A stretch of 64,000 nt of DNA from Pinus tabuliformis (lineage: Eukaryota > Streptophyta > Pinopsida > Pinales > Pinaceae). Shown in pieces: positions 34,840-48,260 of the stretch. Each line of letters opens with the position of its first letter. Within the stretch, counting starts at the first letter, position 1. The position numbers and the translations under genes are program-made. The stretch spans positions 870,809,650 through 870,873,649 of the forward strand of contig CM062810.1 in assembly GCA_031772625.1 (NCBI GenBank). Reading direction: 5' to 3'. Below the pieces are notes generated by a model. The model searched no databases. It saw nothing but the letters and a program-made list of their open reading frames with translations, and was not told the origin of the DNA.

Positions 34840-37800
34840 AAGTTTTGGCTTCAAGGGGACGTCTTTGTTGCTGAGGGGTTTCACTTGGGCCTGTGGTAGA
34901 TCCTGTTCAGTGGGAGATCTGCGAGATCGATTCTGGTGGTGAAAGAAGATGGCGAGCATTGGAAAGATAGAGATCAAGAAGTTCAATGGTCAAAGCTTTG
35001 AGTTGTGGAAACTCAAGATGGAGGATCTATTGGTGGATAAAGATCAGTGGATCATGGTAGATCCAGGTACTAAACCAATGGGAGTGACCGATGAAGAATG
35101 GGTGAAGTTGGATTGGAAGGCAAAGATCACAATACGAATGTGTGTCTCAGATTCAGTATTGCTGAATGTATCAGGGGAAGCTACGGCGAAGGCTTTGTGG
35201 GACAAGTTAGGGACTTTGTACAAATCTAAGTCTCTGGTGAATAAACTGTTCCTGTGGAAAAAACTGTATAACCTGAGGATGAAAGATGGAGACTCGGTGA
35301 CAGAGCATCTGAATGCATTTAATACTATGGTAAGTCAATTAGCATCTGTTGATATTAAAATTTCAGATGAAGATAAGTGCATCAGTTTGTTGTGTTCTCT
35401 ACCAGATTTGTGGAATAGTCTGGTTATTGCAATAGGTAGCAATGCAATTGCCTTACATTTTGATGAAATAGTCTCATCTTGGCTAACGGAGGAAATGAGA
35501 CGGAAAAATATGGAGAGCCAGAATGGTGATGCCTTGTCTGTACGAGGACGGTCCCAGAATAGAAACAAAAATAAGTCATCGAGTGGGAGATCTAAATCTA
35601 GAGGAAGATCTAAATCTCCATGAAAACCTGTAAAGGTGGTGTGTTGGAAATCTGGAAAGGAAGGACACTTCAAAAGGGACTGTAAATCTAAAGCTCCCGA
35701 TAAAGGAAAGGGATTTGATGATGCTCCTTCTGCAGAGGCAAAAACCACCTCAGATGAAGGTGGGGATGTGTACTTGACTTCTTCAAGTACACATGTAGAT
35801 CACGAGGCATGGTTGATTGACTCATGTGCATCCTTTCACTTCACTCCCCATAGAGAGTGGTTCTGCGAATATGAGAAATACAATGGTGGTGATGTCTTCT
35901 TAGGGGACGATAGGAAGGCTAGAATCGTTGGTCGCGGAAAAGTAAAGTTCAAGCTAAAAGGTGGAAGGGTTAGAATGCTTCCAGGTGTTCCACATATTCC
36001 TACATTAGCCAGAAATATGATTTCTGTAAGCAAGCTAGATGATGCAGATGTAAAAACAGTGTTTGAGAAGGATACCTGCAAAATGGTTTGGGGAGCACTG
36101 GTATTAATGCAGGGAGTTCGGATTGGAACTCTTTACAAGCTGCAAGGTAGCATTGTTATTGATGGGTGTAATAGTTCTATGGTTCCTGAAAGTGGAGCAG
36201 AAAATCTAGTGGTCTCTAGAGAGAAGACCATGTTGTGGCATCAAAGGCTTGGACATATTGGAGAAAAGGGCCTTCGAATACTTCATGGTAAAGATATGGT
36301 AGAAGGTATGAGTAATAGCTCTCTGGATTTTGATTTCTGTCAAAATTGTGTATATGGGAAGCAAAATCAGGTGAGTTTCCCCTCTGGTGGTAAGAGGATG
36401 AAACAAATATTAGAGCTTGTGCACAACGATGTGTTTGGACCTGTGAAGGTTCCATCACTGGGTAAGTCTGTGTACTATGTATCATTTATAGATGACTTCT
36501 CAAGGGATACATGGATATATTTCCTTAAGAAGAAATCTGAAGTCTTTGACAGGTTTAAAGAATTTAAGGCTCTGGTGGAAAACTAGACAGAGAAGAAGAT
36601 AAAGGTGCTGAGGACAAATAACAGTGGAGAGTTTTGCAGTAACAAATTTGAAGAATTCTGTAAGAAGTGTGGTATAGCACGACAGAAGACTACTCCATAT
36701 ACACCTCAGCAAAATCGAGTTGCAGAAAGAATGAATAAGACGTTGATGGAAAGGGCAAGAAGCATGCTCAGTGGTGCCGGGTTAGGACAGGAATTCTGGG
36801 CAGAGGCAGTGGATACTGCATGTTACCTAGTCAACAAGTCACCTTCATCAGCGTTGGAGGATAAGACTCCATAAGAAGTATGGACTGGTAAGAAACCCTC
36901 TCTTTCACATCTGAGGGTATTTGGATGTGATGCATATGTACATGTTCCAAACAAGAAACGGACCAAGTTGGATAGTAAATCTGAAAAGTGCATCTTTATT
37001 GGGTATAAGGATGGTTTAAAGGGTTATAAGCTTTGGAACCAAGTCACACGGAAGGTTGTGTACAGCCGAGATGTGATGTTCAGAGAGGTGAAAGATGTTA
37101 TTAAACATGAAGTCCAACGAAAGGAACTTGAGAAGATAGAGTTTGAGCTAAAGGAGGAAGAATCATACTTTACAACAGAGGAGAAATCAGAAGATGAAGA
37201 GCCACAAACTCCGGCTGTGAGAAGATCAGTTCGAGAAAGAAGGTAGCCTAAAAGGTATAGTCCATCTGCTTTCTGTTCAAATTTTTCTTTATCTATTACT
37301 GACGATGATCCCAGAACTATGAAGGAAGCAGTAGATTCAGAGGATGGAAAACTCTGGAAAGAGGCCATGGTTGATGAAATGGCATCTTTGCACAAAAATA
37401 AGGCTTCGGATCTGGTGGAGTTGCCGGCTAGAAGGAAACCCATTGGCAGCAAATGGGTGTTCAAAAAGAAGACAAATGCAGAAGGAAAAGTGGAGAAATA
37501 CAAAGCTCGGTTGGTAGCAAAAGGTTATTCCCAAGTGTCAGGAATTGATTTTGGTGATATTTTTTCTCCTCTTGCCAAGGTAACTTCTATTAGATTACTT
37601 TTATCTGTTGCTACTGCTTTTGATTTTGAGGTAGAATAGATGGATGTGAAGACATCATTTCTTCATGGGGATCTAGAAGAGGAAATATACATGAAGCAAC
37701 CTGAAGGCTTTGTGGTGAAGGGTAAGAAAGAACTTGTATGCAAGTTAAAGAAGTCTCTATATGGGTTAAAACAGTCACCAAGGATGTGGTATCGGAAATT

Positions 37801-38933
37801 TGATACATTTATACAGGGACTTGGCTTCACCAGAAGAAAAGTAGATCACTGCGTGTATTGTAAATTAATTGGTGACCGTGTTATTTATCTGGTCTTGTAT
37901 GTGGATGATATGTTGCTAGTTGGAAATGACAAAGAAATTATCCAGGATTTGAAGACCCAATTGTCATCCAAATTCGACATGAAAGATCTTGGTGCTGCAA
38001 ACTATATTTTGGGCATGGAAATTAAAAGAGATTGGACAAAGAGGAAGCTCTGGTTAAACCAGAGGAAGTATGTCGAGACAATATTGCAGAGGTTTAACAT
38101 GCAGGATAGTAAACCGGTAAAGGTTCCTATTCCTGTAGGTGTGAGGTTATTTGCTAAACAGTGTCCCAAGACACAAGAAGAGGAAGAGGACATGTCCCGT
38201 GTTCCATATGCAAGTGCAGTCGGTAGCCTGATGTATGCAATGGTCTGTACTAGACCAGACATTGCACATGCAATGGGAGTATTGAGCAGGTTTATGTCAA
38301 AATTAGGGAAGGAGCACTTGATAGAAGTGAAGCGGGTTTTCAGGTATTTGCGTGGAACTAGTGATTATGGTTTGTGCTACCAAGGAAGATCAGGATTGGA
38401 CAGAATGTTGGATATTCGTGGCTTTGTTGATGCAGACTCAGCTGGAGATCTAGATCAGAGAATATCTATAAGTAGGTATGTGTTTAACCTATTTGGAGGT
38501 GTAGTCAGTTGGATGATTATGAAACAATCTGTAGTGGCACTATCAACTACAGAGGCAGAATACATGGCAACCACTCATGCAAGCAAGGAAGTAGTTTGGT
38601 TGCAGAGATTGTGTTCAAGTATGGGGTTAGTACAGGGAGTTATAAGGATAGACTGTGACAGCCAAAGTGTAATTTTCTTGGCAAAGAACCCCACATATCA
38701 TTCGAAGACAAAGCATATTGATGTTCAGTATCACTTTGTGATGGATATGATAGAAGACAAAAAGGTGTTGTTGGTAAAGGTGGACACTTTGAAGAATATT
38801 GCAGATGCATTGACAAAATCTGTGAGCTCTGAGAAGTTCTCTTGGTGTAGAGAGAGAATGGGCATTTCAGGGCTGGAAAAATGACTAAGCTCTCTTGTGG
38901 CCCCCTATGGAAAGAAAACAACAAGTGGGAGAA

Positions 38934-39389
38934 TGTTTGGTTGTGTTATATTCTTTCCACATAGTTAACAGGGGATTTGCGGGGCACCCATAACCCGACT
39001 TTATGGGTTCCGGGGCAGCGCCCCAGAAAATTTTGGTTTTGGACCCTATGTTAGTTGGGCGGACCCACCTACGATTTTGTGCATGATTTTCGCAAATATT
39101 TTTTGGACGCAATGGTTTTTGGTCCATGGTATTGGACGCGATGGTTTTTGGTCCATGGTATTGGATGCAATGGTTTTTGGTCCACGGTATTGGATGCTTC
39201 GACATGTATAAATATGTATTGTAACATTGAAAGGAACATAATGAAAACATCAAGCTAGTAGTCCCAGTTTTGGGATCCAGGGGAAAATCTCTGTGTATAT
39301 GTGTTTTATGTGTTTTGCTCTCGCATTATTTATTTTCTGTGTTTTAGAATTTGTATGCAGGTAATTTCTGTACGGAGTTAAAACCTACA
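38934..39389 (+). repeat. 3' LTR of the copia element
   Basis: It starts TGTTTGGTTGTG after the purine-rich AACAAGTGGGAGAA and ends AAACCTACA. It has three copies of the 29-bp unit (39105-39191) where the 5' LTR has two. Confidence 0.93.
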
Positions 39390-42091
39390 TTAAGTACACT
39401 GGAAATATGCTAAATTTTTTTATTAAGTAACATGATGAGTTGATTATAAAATGTTGATTCTATTAAGAGAGTATTCTAATTTAAAATATTACTTTGAAGG
39501 GGATTTTGGTTGAGAAGAAAAAGATGAGATGATGCTGAAATCTAATAAAAAAATTATTTGTTTACATTGTTATTCATTTAATTTGGAAGATAGAATTGTG
39601 CTGTATCATCTATAAAGGAAAGGTTCTATGTCATGGGACTAGTGGAAGGAAGTTAAGTATATGAAAAGGATTTATTGAAAGTATTTCATGAAATAATTTC
39701 AATATTAGTACCTTTTATACCACTACTATAACCTGAAGATGTAAAAGTTCCCTCAACTTAAGCTAGGAAATATGACCATGGAAGAGTATGAAAGGAAGTT
39801 TTTGGAGTTGTTGTCATATGTGGGTTTTATCAAATATTAAAAGGTGAAATTTGTAAGGCTCTTTAGTGGAATTCCATCCTTTTATAAAGACAAGATTGTG
39901 TTTGATGAGCCCTAGTCTTTATCTAAAACCATTAGAAAGGAAAAATACTTGTATTAATAAATCAAAGGAAAAGAGACTTATCAAAAATCTTGGAGGGATA
40001 ATACAAATGAGAAATCAAATCAAAGGAGGAAGAGAGTTCAGCTTCCTTTTAACAGAAATAGTCCCAATAGAAATTAGCAAGGTTAGCTTACTTGTCATGA
40101 GATAGAAGACTCCTTAAGAAAGAGAGGAAGACCATCAATCAAATGTTAGGTATGTAAGGGATATCAAGGTACAAATATTGTCCTTGTAGAGATGAATAAT
40201 GAGTAATTTGCACAACATTCAAGAGGATACCATAGTCGAAGACATAACATAAATGTTTCAAAGATATAAGCATCCTTGGGGGATCAATAGGTAGAACATG
40301 AAATTCCCTATGATTGAAGTGGAAGGTAAGTTTAAAAATCATGCTAATATTATTTTTATTGATTCTGAAGCAAGGTATTGTTACACTGATCCTAGAATCA
40401 TGGACAAATTTGATTTGAAAAAAATTAAATTTAAATCTCATGGTTGGTTCAACTAGCCACTCGAACTAAAAGAAGGGTCAACAAGATTGCCATGGACATC
40501 CAATTACTTAGGATAGAGTGAATACATATTTCAACCTACATTTCATACCATTGTGATCCTATGATATCCTAATTGGAATGGTTTGGTTGAGAAAGTATCA
40601 TGTTGTCCTAGAGTTCCATAAGAAGAGTTTTGCTTGTCTTGATGAAGAAGGAAAGTAAGTATTGTGCGAGGAATTCCAACATCCATTTCTATAAGGGAGA
40701 AGTCATCCTTATAATTGAGGGGATGTTTTAGGAATAAATATCAATTATATGTAGCTCACTTGGAAGAACCAAATGAGACAAAAGGGCCAATACATCAAGA
40801 GTTTTTAGTTTTGTAGGAGTTTAATGATGTATTTGAGTAATTACCAAGGTTACCACAAAAGAGGGATATAGAATTCTCTATTAATCTAGTTTCGAGTACT
40901 ACCCCAGTCTCAAAGAATCATTCAAGAATAAGCAACTCAAAATTAAAAGAACTACACATTTCGGTAGAAGAGTTGTTCAAGAAAGGACACATATGCATAT
41001 ATAAGCATCTCACCCTAGGGAGCATCAATTTCTTCTGTGAAAAGGAAGGATGGACCCTTGAGGCTATATGTTCACTTTATAGAATTAAATAAAGCCACAT
41101 TGAAGGATAAATACCCTCTCACATAAAATTGATGATATTTTTGAGTAGGTGATAGAAGAAAAAATATTTTCAATCATATACCTAAGGTTATGATGTCACC
41201 AAGTGAAAATTAAGGAATAAGACATCAGAGATAAAAATTTATAATAATGTATGGACACTATGTAATTGTAGTGCTTCCTATTGAATTGACTAATGCATTG
41301 ACTAACCTTATGTGCTCAATAAATATCATAGTTTCAAAAAATATTTGAATAATTTTTTCCTTGTGTTATTGGATGACATACTTATCTATTCTAAGTTAGA
41401 TGAATAGCATTAACATCACTTGATATTGCCGTTATGAGTAATAAGGTAGTGCCAACCATATTCCATGCTAAGAAAGTTATCTTTTAACAAGAGGAAATTA
41501 ATTATTTGGGATACATCATTTTAGAGAAAGGCATAGTAGTCGATCCAAAGAGGATTGGAGTCATTAGAGTATGGATAGTTCCGAGGAATGTTTCAAAAGC
41601 TATATTTTTCATGGGACTTCCATGTTATTACAAGAGATTTATTGAAGAGCTTTCAAGGATTTCTAATTCCATCATTTTTTTACAAAATAAGAGAATTAAG
41701 TTTGAACGGATAGTAGAGTGGGAAGAAAATTTTCAAATATTGAAAAAATTACTTACTAGTGCACCTATTTTAAAGGTTGCAAACCCAAATGGAGATTTTG
41801 TCATTTGCAAACATGCTTGCAAAGGAGGGTTTGACAGAGTTCTCACTCAAAATGGGAATGTAATTAGCTATCCATCCAAGAATTTATACAATATATTATA
41901 AATTATGTCACACATGACTTGAAGCTTTCTCCTATATCAAACACATTGAAAATGTGAAGGAATTGATTAATGGGGAATAAATGTGAATTGAAGATAGTAC
42001 ATAGTGTTTTGAAATATTTATTTGAGCAACTAAATTTAAATGTTAGAAAAATAAGATAGTTATAGTTTTTAGGTGAATATTAATTTGACAA

Positions 42092-44058
42092 TGTAACAAC
42101 CCCATGTTAAAAATCAATGTAATAAAGTTAATAAATACAAAATAACAACCAAGGTCATGGGACACATATTCCAAGTTGAATGTTGGGAAAAAACATAGTG
42201 ACAAGGATCACTTGTGATTAATTAATGGCTATAGAAATTGGCAAAGGCAGTGACAAAGGCTTTGGAAAGGCATGAGGCATTAATTGGCATTTTATTTATG
42301 AAAATAATGGAAAATAGAAGAAAAGGAAGGTGAAAGGTCATAGGTTTCATGTGAGGAGGAAAATGAAGAAAAAGTAATGGAAAATGAAGAAAATAGAGGC
42401 CTCATTGATAAAAAGGCTTTTGAGGATCAATTCACAACCTTTTGTTAGTTTTAGCTCAGAGCTCTCTCTTCTATTCTCTCTTTCATACTCTTGGACACAG
42501 AGTTTTCTTGGAGCACCCTTGGAGGAGTGTCACATACTTTGGATTTGGTGCAAGGAGGCAAAGGAAAAGTAGGAAAGAGCAAGCGAACAATGGGATCATC
42601 AGCTATAGTGGTTTGCTCTATAGGTACCGAGTTGTATGTATGATTTCCTTGCTAGTTTTGACATGCATGGCATATGCAAGTGGTTATTTGGTTATGATAT
42701 GTCATTGGTATGGAGGATTTACTGGATTGACAATGGTTTTTATTAGCCTTTCCATTTCCTAGATAACCATGGTGTTGTGGTATTTATCTTTGTTTTCTAG
42801 TTGGTTTTGATGTTCCCTTGGGTGTGGGTTGAGTTACTTCTTCCTGGATCCTTTGTTGGTAAAACACTCTAGAATCCCTGTAACAACTTGGGTTGAGTTA
42901 CTAGTCCTGGAAGCCTTGGTTGGAAAAATGCTCTAGAGCCCTTAGTGAGTTGAGTTACTAGTCCTGGAAGATGGGTTGGAACAAATGCTTTGGAGCCCTA
43001 GAAAACTTGGATAGACACTCATCTGGTGATGGTTATTGATGTCCAACCATGAAGTGGAATCATTGGTTGAGGGTTGTGGTGGTTTGGCCTCTGGAAGCCC
43101 TAGTATGTTTTTCTTGGTTTATGCCATGATATCCCACATGCATGTTTGGAATATGGCACGAGAGTGATTAGCTGAAAGAGAGATTTGGTTCAGCCCAATC
43201 TATGGTCGGGTGGTACATGGAAGTCCCTCACTTGGTTGGATTTTCATATGTTAATAAGAGTTATTTCCTCTTATGTTTTGTGTGTAAATGTACCTGTTAT
43301 TATATCGCTTTGATGGTTTTCTATTGTTGTTATTTATGTGGTTATATAATGGTTATAAGTATGGTTTTATGACAATCTCTAGTTGTGGCTCTCACCATGT
43401 TTTGGTTAGTAGATGAAATATTAATGAATGAATGACCTAATGAATGGTAATGCATCTAATGTGAGAGGGCATCAGACCTTCTTGACAATTCTTAGATAAG
43501 TATGAGGTCCCTATGTTCATATGTGTTTTTATGACCTATAAATTATATGTTCATGATGTGTTTGATGAAATGTCTATCATGGTTAGGATGAGTTAGGTCA
43601 ACTCCTTGTTTATGTTTTTAATTAGAGGCCTTGTATTCTTATTATTTACCATTTATGAGAATTTCATCAAGTTATGGACAGAGGCTTGAGTCCTAACACT
43701 AAAATAGTGGCTCAAAATTTGGGGTCGCTGGCACATAACTGCCTGAAAAAGACTATAGTCGCATGGAGGCCTTGTTGTGGGAGTGACTTGAGGGCTTCAG
43801 TCACGTGGAAGGATTTTCATGGGAGAAACTAGGTAGTTCAGTTAAAAGGCAAGTTAACTCAGGGGTTGCGCACCTGGAGTGGTAGGCTAGCCTATGGGGT
43901 TCCTGTAGCTCTTGAGGAATGTTAGTTTGGTTTTGGTTTGTCGATTCCACTTCCTTAACAAAACTTGGGGAGTTGAACCATATCATAGTAACTCTTCGTC
44001 ACATGTTTACCCCCGTGGACCTGTTAGCTCAGGCAAATGTGGGAGGAGGGTTGTTACA
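42092..44058 (+). repeat. 5' LTR of the long-LTR gypsy derivative
   Basis: It starts TGTAACAACCCC and ends GGGTTGTTACA. It pairs with 46199-48105 over its whole length at clearly lower identity than the other LTR pairs here. It contains a three-unit minisatellite at about 42825-43000. Confidence 0.88.
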
Positions 44059-44061
44059 GAT

Positions 44062-44072
44062 TGGTATCAGAG
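44062..44072 (+). promoter_or_regulatory. Primer-binding site of the long-LTR gypsy derivative
   Basis: TGGTATCAGAG begins three bases after the LTR end, the initiator-methionine tRNA type. Confidence 0.85.
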
Positions 44073-46186
44073 AATGGTTTAACCCTTGGAATGGTTGGGT
44101 GAAATGTGTTTGTCATGCATACATGTCAGCTCCATATGTGTCCATTATTCTTGTGGTCTATGTGCCTGTTATGTATGTATGACATTGGTCATTTTTCTAG
44201 TTGTGTTGCCATATAGAGTTCATGATGTTATTGTTGGGATGTGTTTGTCGTGAAAGCATGATGGTTGTATATGCATTGCTTATGCATGTCAGTGTCTATA
44301 TGTTCTTTTGCATGCATTGTGTCTAGTTGGTGTTGGTGTTGTGACATCATGCATGGTAACTGGGATGATGATTGAGATGATGTTTATATACTGCTATGGT
44401 TATGTTTATACAAGTATTGTGCTAATATGGTTGATCGTTCAGATGAGCTATCCTCCCTTGAACTATACTAAGGTATGTTGGTTACGTTTATGTTTTGGTT
44501 TAGATGATATGTTATAATTGCAGGAAGAAGAAGATCAAATATGACTAGAAAAATGGTAGACTATAGTTCATGAGACTCTCCTTATAAAACATATGAGCAT
44601 CATGGTGATGGGTACTCTCTTGACATAACAGAAACTTTGAGAAGTTTGAAGGCATAAATAAGGAGTTGCAAAGAATATAATGATAGAATCATTCAGTCAC
44701 AAGAGAGACTTTCTAGGGCATAGGAGAAAAAAGCAGAGGTTAATGTAGTCATCCTTTAGAGCTTGTCAAAATTGCAAAGACAGGGACCACTTAGGATCAG
44801 TCATGGACAAGAGGGTAGGAATAATGGAAAATGTGGTAGCAGGTCTCATGGTGGGCACAAGTTCGATAGAGATGACATGATTAAAGATGGATCATTCTTG
44901 GATACACCAGATAGACGAGGTAGTGGACATGGGCTTTACTCTAGTTCTAGTTCAGACATGTACCAGGGTCATCATCATTATCATCCTTACAGGAGGAGTG
45001 ACAAGGGATTTTTTTGGATGAGTTCAAGAAAGAAAAGCCACCTATATTTGATGGAGAAATGAATAAGTCAAAATATTCAGAAGCATGGTTTCTCGAGATG
45101 AATAATTTCTTCAAATTGCATGATTACTCAGAGAACCTAGAAGCCAAAAATGTTACATTCAGTATTAAAGGTAAATAAGACATTTGGTGGGAAGATGTAA
45201 AGAATGTCATAGGTATTCAGGAAAAGGAGTTGACATGGAGTGAGTTTGAGATGCTTTTCAGGAAGAAGCATCTATTAGAGTGATACTATGATGACAGGGA
45301 AAAAGAATTCTATAAGCTCAAGATGGGATCTATGATAGATGAAGAGTACACTATGGGAAGAGTTTTAATACTCCCATCAGTTGGAGTGATCAAGTGAATA
45401 GAGTATTGATAGGACCAAACATGTTGGCATAGATGGAACGAGAAATGCAGGTAATCAAGAAGAATTGAAAGGAAACACAAGACATTTAGAAATGTTATGC
45501 AGATCAACACAGGTTGTTTAAGGAGTTTCGGGTTGGGGAAGATGTGTACCTATGCATATATCCCAAGACGAGATCCTTGAGGATTGGGTCATGTGCGAAG
45601 GTGGAACCTCAGTATGGTGGGCTTTTCGATATCCTTGAGAGGATTGGACTAGTGGCCTATCAAATCGCACTACCTCCGACAGTGAAAGTCCATGATGTTT
45701 TCCTTTTTTTATTGCTTAAAAGATATGTGAAATATGTTGATTATGTTATTGATTGGTCCATATTGTAGGTGGAACCAAAAGGACAATTTTAGCCACAACC
45801 TCAGTGCATGTTGTAGAGAAAGATGCTCATGCTATGAAATCAAGCAATCAAGCAAGTTAAAGTGTAGTGGAAGCACTTTGGGTGCAATGAACGTACATGG
45901 GAGATGGCTCATCAAATGCGAACTATGTATCCTTCCTTGTTTGTCGGTTGAGGAAAAATAATTTTGGTATATGTATATATGTATATGGATGTAAATTCCG
46001 CCATGAGTTGTGTTATAAAGCTCTGTTATGGTTGTCATGTTGTTATGTTGGTTTGTTTTTCAGTAGTTTGTTCATTATAAATATTGTAACGAGCTAAGTT
46101 ATAAAGCTCCATGGGCAATATTTTTTTCTTTTCATCGGTCTTGATGGTTGTAGGTGTTATTTAACATCGAGGATGGTGTTACCCTA

Positions 46187-46197
46187 AAGGGGAGGGG
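46187..46197 (+). promoter_or_regulatory. Polypurine tract before the 3' LTR
   Basis: AAGGGGAGGGG lies immediately upstream of the 3' LTR start, the position of the plus-strand primer. Confidence 0.8.
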
Positions 46198-46198
46198 T

Positions 46199-48105
46199 TG
46201 TAATATCCCCAAATCCATGTAATAAAATTAATAAAGGAAAAATAATAACCAACGTCATGGGACACATATTCCAAACTGAATGTTGGGAAAAAGCATAGTG
46301 ACATGGATCACTTCTAATTAATTAATAGCCATGGAAATTGGTAAAGGAAATGGAAAAGGCTTTGGAAAGGCATGAGGCATTAATTGGCATTTTATTTATG
46401 AAAATGATGGAAAATAGGAGAAAAGGAAGATGAAAGGTCACAAGTTGTATGTGAGGAGGAAAATGAAGGAAATATAATGGAAAATGAAGAAAATAGAGGC
46501 CTCATAAAAAAGGATTTGGAGGATCATTTCACAACGTTTTGTCAGTTTTAAATTGGAGCTCTCTCTTCTATTGTCTCTCTCATACTTTTGGACACTTGGA
46601 GTTTTATTTCAACATTCTTGGAGGAGTGTGGCATACTATGATCTGGAACAAGGAGGTAAAGGAAAAGTAGGAAAGTGCAAGGGAACAACAGGATCAACAA
46701 TTAGAATGAGCTTGTTCTGCAGGTACCGAGTGGCATGTGTGATTTCCTTACTAGTTTTGACACGCATGGCATATGCATTTGGTTGTTTGGTCATGAGATG
46801 TCATTGTCATGGAGGATTTCCTGGATTGATAGTGGTTTTTCCTAGCCTTTCTATTTTCTAGAAAGCCATGGTGTTGTGGGTTTAATATTTATTTTCTAAT
46901 TGGTGCTCATTTTCCTTTGGTTGTGGGTTGAGTTACTAGTTCCTGGATCCTTGGTTGGACAAATGCTCTAGAATCCATATAACAACTTCGGTTGATTTAC
47001 TAGTCTTGGAAGCCTTGGGTGGAAAAATATTTTGGATCCCTCAATGCGTTGAGTTACTAGTCTTGGAAGCCTTGGATGGAAAAACACTCTAGAGCCTAAA
47101 GACAACTGTGGGTTGAGTGACTAGTCCTGGAAGCCATGTTGGAACAAATGCTCTGGAGCCTTGGGAAACTTGGATAGAGACCATGATTAGAATATGGTGC
47201 AGGGGTGATTGACTGAAAGAGAGATTTGGTTCAACCCCATATATGGTCGGGTGGTACATGGAAGTCCCTAGCTTGGTTGGAGTTACATATGGTAATAAGA
47301 GCTCTTTTCTCTTATGTTTTGTGTGTAAATGTACTTGTTAATATATGGCTTTGATGGTTGCTCTATTGTTGTTATTTATCCAGTTATATGCTGGTTATAA
47401 GTATGGTTTTATGACAACGTTGAGTTATGGCTCTCATCATGTTTTGGTTAGTATATGAAATGATAATGAGTGAATGACCTAATAGATGATAATGGAGCTA
47501 ATGTCATAGGGCATCAGGCCTTCTTGATGATTCTCAGATAAGTATGAGGTCCCTATGTTCAGATGTGTTTTTATGATTTGTACGTTACATGTTCATGATG
47601 TGTTTAATGAAATGTTTGTCATGGTTACGATGAGTCAGGTCAGGTCCTTGTTCAAGTTTCACATTAGAGGCATTATATTCTTATTATTTACCATTTTTTA
47701 TAATTTCATCAAGTTCCGGGCAGAGGCCTGAGTCCCATCCCTAAAAAAGTGGCTCATAATTTACGGTCGCTAGCACATAATTGCCTAAAAAAGATTACAG
47801 TTGCCTAGAGGCCTTTCTATGGGAGTGACTGGAGGGATTTAGTCATATGGAGGGCTTGTCATGGGAGCGACTGGGGGTCTAGTTCAGTCGAAAGGAAATT
47901 TAACTTAGGGGTTGGGCACTTGGAGTGGTTGCTTAACCTTAGGCGTTCCTGTAGCTCCTGAGGAAGGTTAGTTTGGTTTTGGTTTGTTGATTCCATGAAC
48001 CTTAACTTTACTTGGGGAGTTGAATCATATCGTAGTAACTATTCATCACATGTTTAGCCTAGTGGATCAGTTAGCTTGGGTAAATGTGGAAGGAGGGTGG
48101 TTATA
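46199..48105 (+). repeat. 3' LTR of the long-LTR gypsy derivative
   Basis: It starts TGTAATATCCCC and ends near GGTGGTTATA. The internal minisatellite at about 46924-47163 has four units against three in the 5' LTR. Confidence 0.87.
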
Positions 48106-48260
48106 GATGTCAAGAATATCAAAGGGATAAATAATAAAGTTTTTGATGCACTCAATACAAGGGCACATGCCATGCATGCAACAACCTCTAGTATACATAC
48201 ATCATATTTAAAGGTAATAGTTTTAGAGTTTGTTATTGTAGACCCACATTATCTATAAGA

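Larger units (their letters stand above)
34375..39389 (+). mobile_element. Ty1/copia element with both LTRs
   Basis: LTRs of 452 and 456 bp flank a copia gag-pol body. Parts in order: gag from 34949 (KFNGQSFELWKLKMEDLLV), zinc knuckle CWKSGKEGHFKRDC near 35640-35680, protease IDSCASFHF near 35820, the pre-integrase H-C zinc region near 36230-36370, integrase core about 36400-36870, reverse transcriptase about 37430-38050 with YVDD near 37900, and RNase H about 38420-38850. Similarity is to Tnt1/Tork-type elements (inference). It is near full length but broken, with about four breaks. LTR mismatch is about 6% or more plus a repeat-number difference. The expected 5-bp target duplication is not seen: flanks are ATGAT and TAAGT. 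Confidence 0.93.
42092..48105 (+). mobile_element. Long-LTR gypsy derivative lacking most of pol
   Basis: LTRs of 1967 and 1907 bp flank an internal region of only about 2.1 kb. That region holds gag remains (about 44560-45300, with an IWWEDVKNV-like capsid word near 45180) followed almost directly by an integrase C-terminal/chromodomain-side stretch (about 45500-45770: FRVGEDVYL, IALPPTVKVHDVF). Protease, reverse transcriptase, RNase H and integrase core are absent. It is inserted in the old gypsy RNase H region; worn flanks GACAA and GATGT could derive from one 5-bp duplication. It is broken, and resembles the gag-only non-autonomous LTR elements called TR-GAG (inference). Confidence 0.83.
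39390..48260 (+). mobile_element. Second old Ty3/gypsy element, split by a long-LTR gypsy
   Basis: Gag remains lie at about 39560-39960 (MEEYERKFLELLSYVGF), protease region at about 40320-40640, reverse transcriptase at about 40860-41600 (DDILIYSK near 41370), and RNase H at about 41640-42090. The trailing part of that region resumes at 48106-48250 with VHAMHATT-like words after the inserted element. The relatedness in gag and pol words to the element at 15400-28854 suggests the same chromovirus family. Integrase and LTRs are not found. It is very worn, with many breaks. Confidence 0.7.

Noticed and set aside
45514-45961. Short frames at the 3' side of the long-LTR gypsy derivative as a host gene
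   Set aside because: The words match an integrase C-terminal region and the position is just upstream of the polypurine tract, so they belong to the element.
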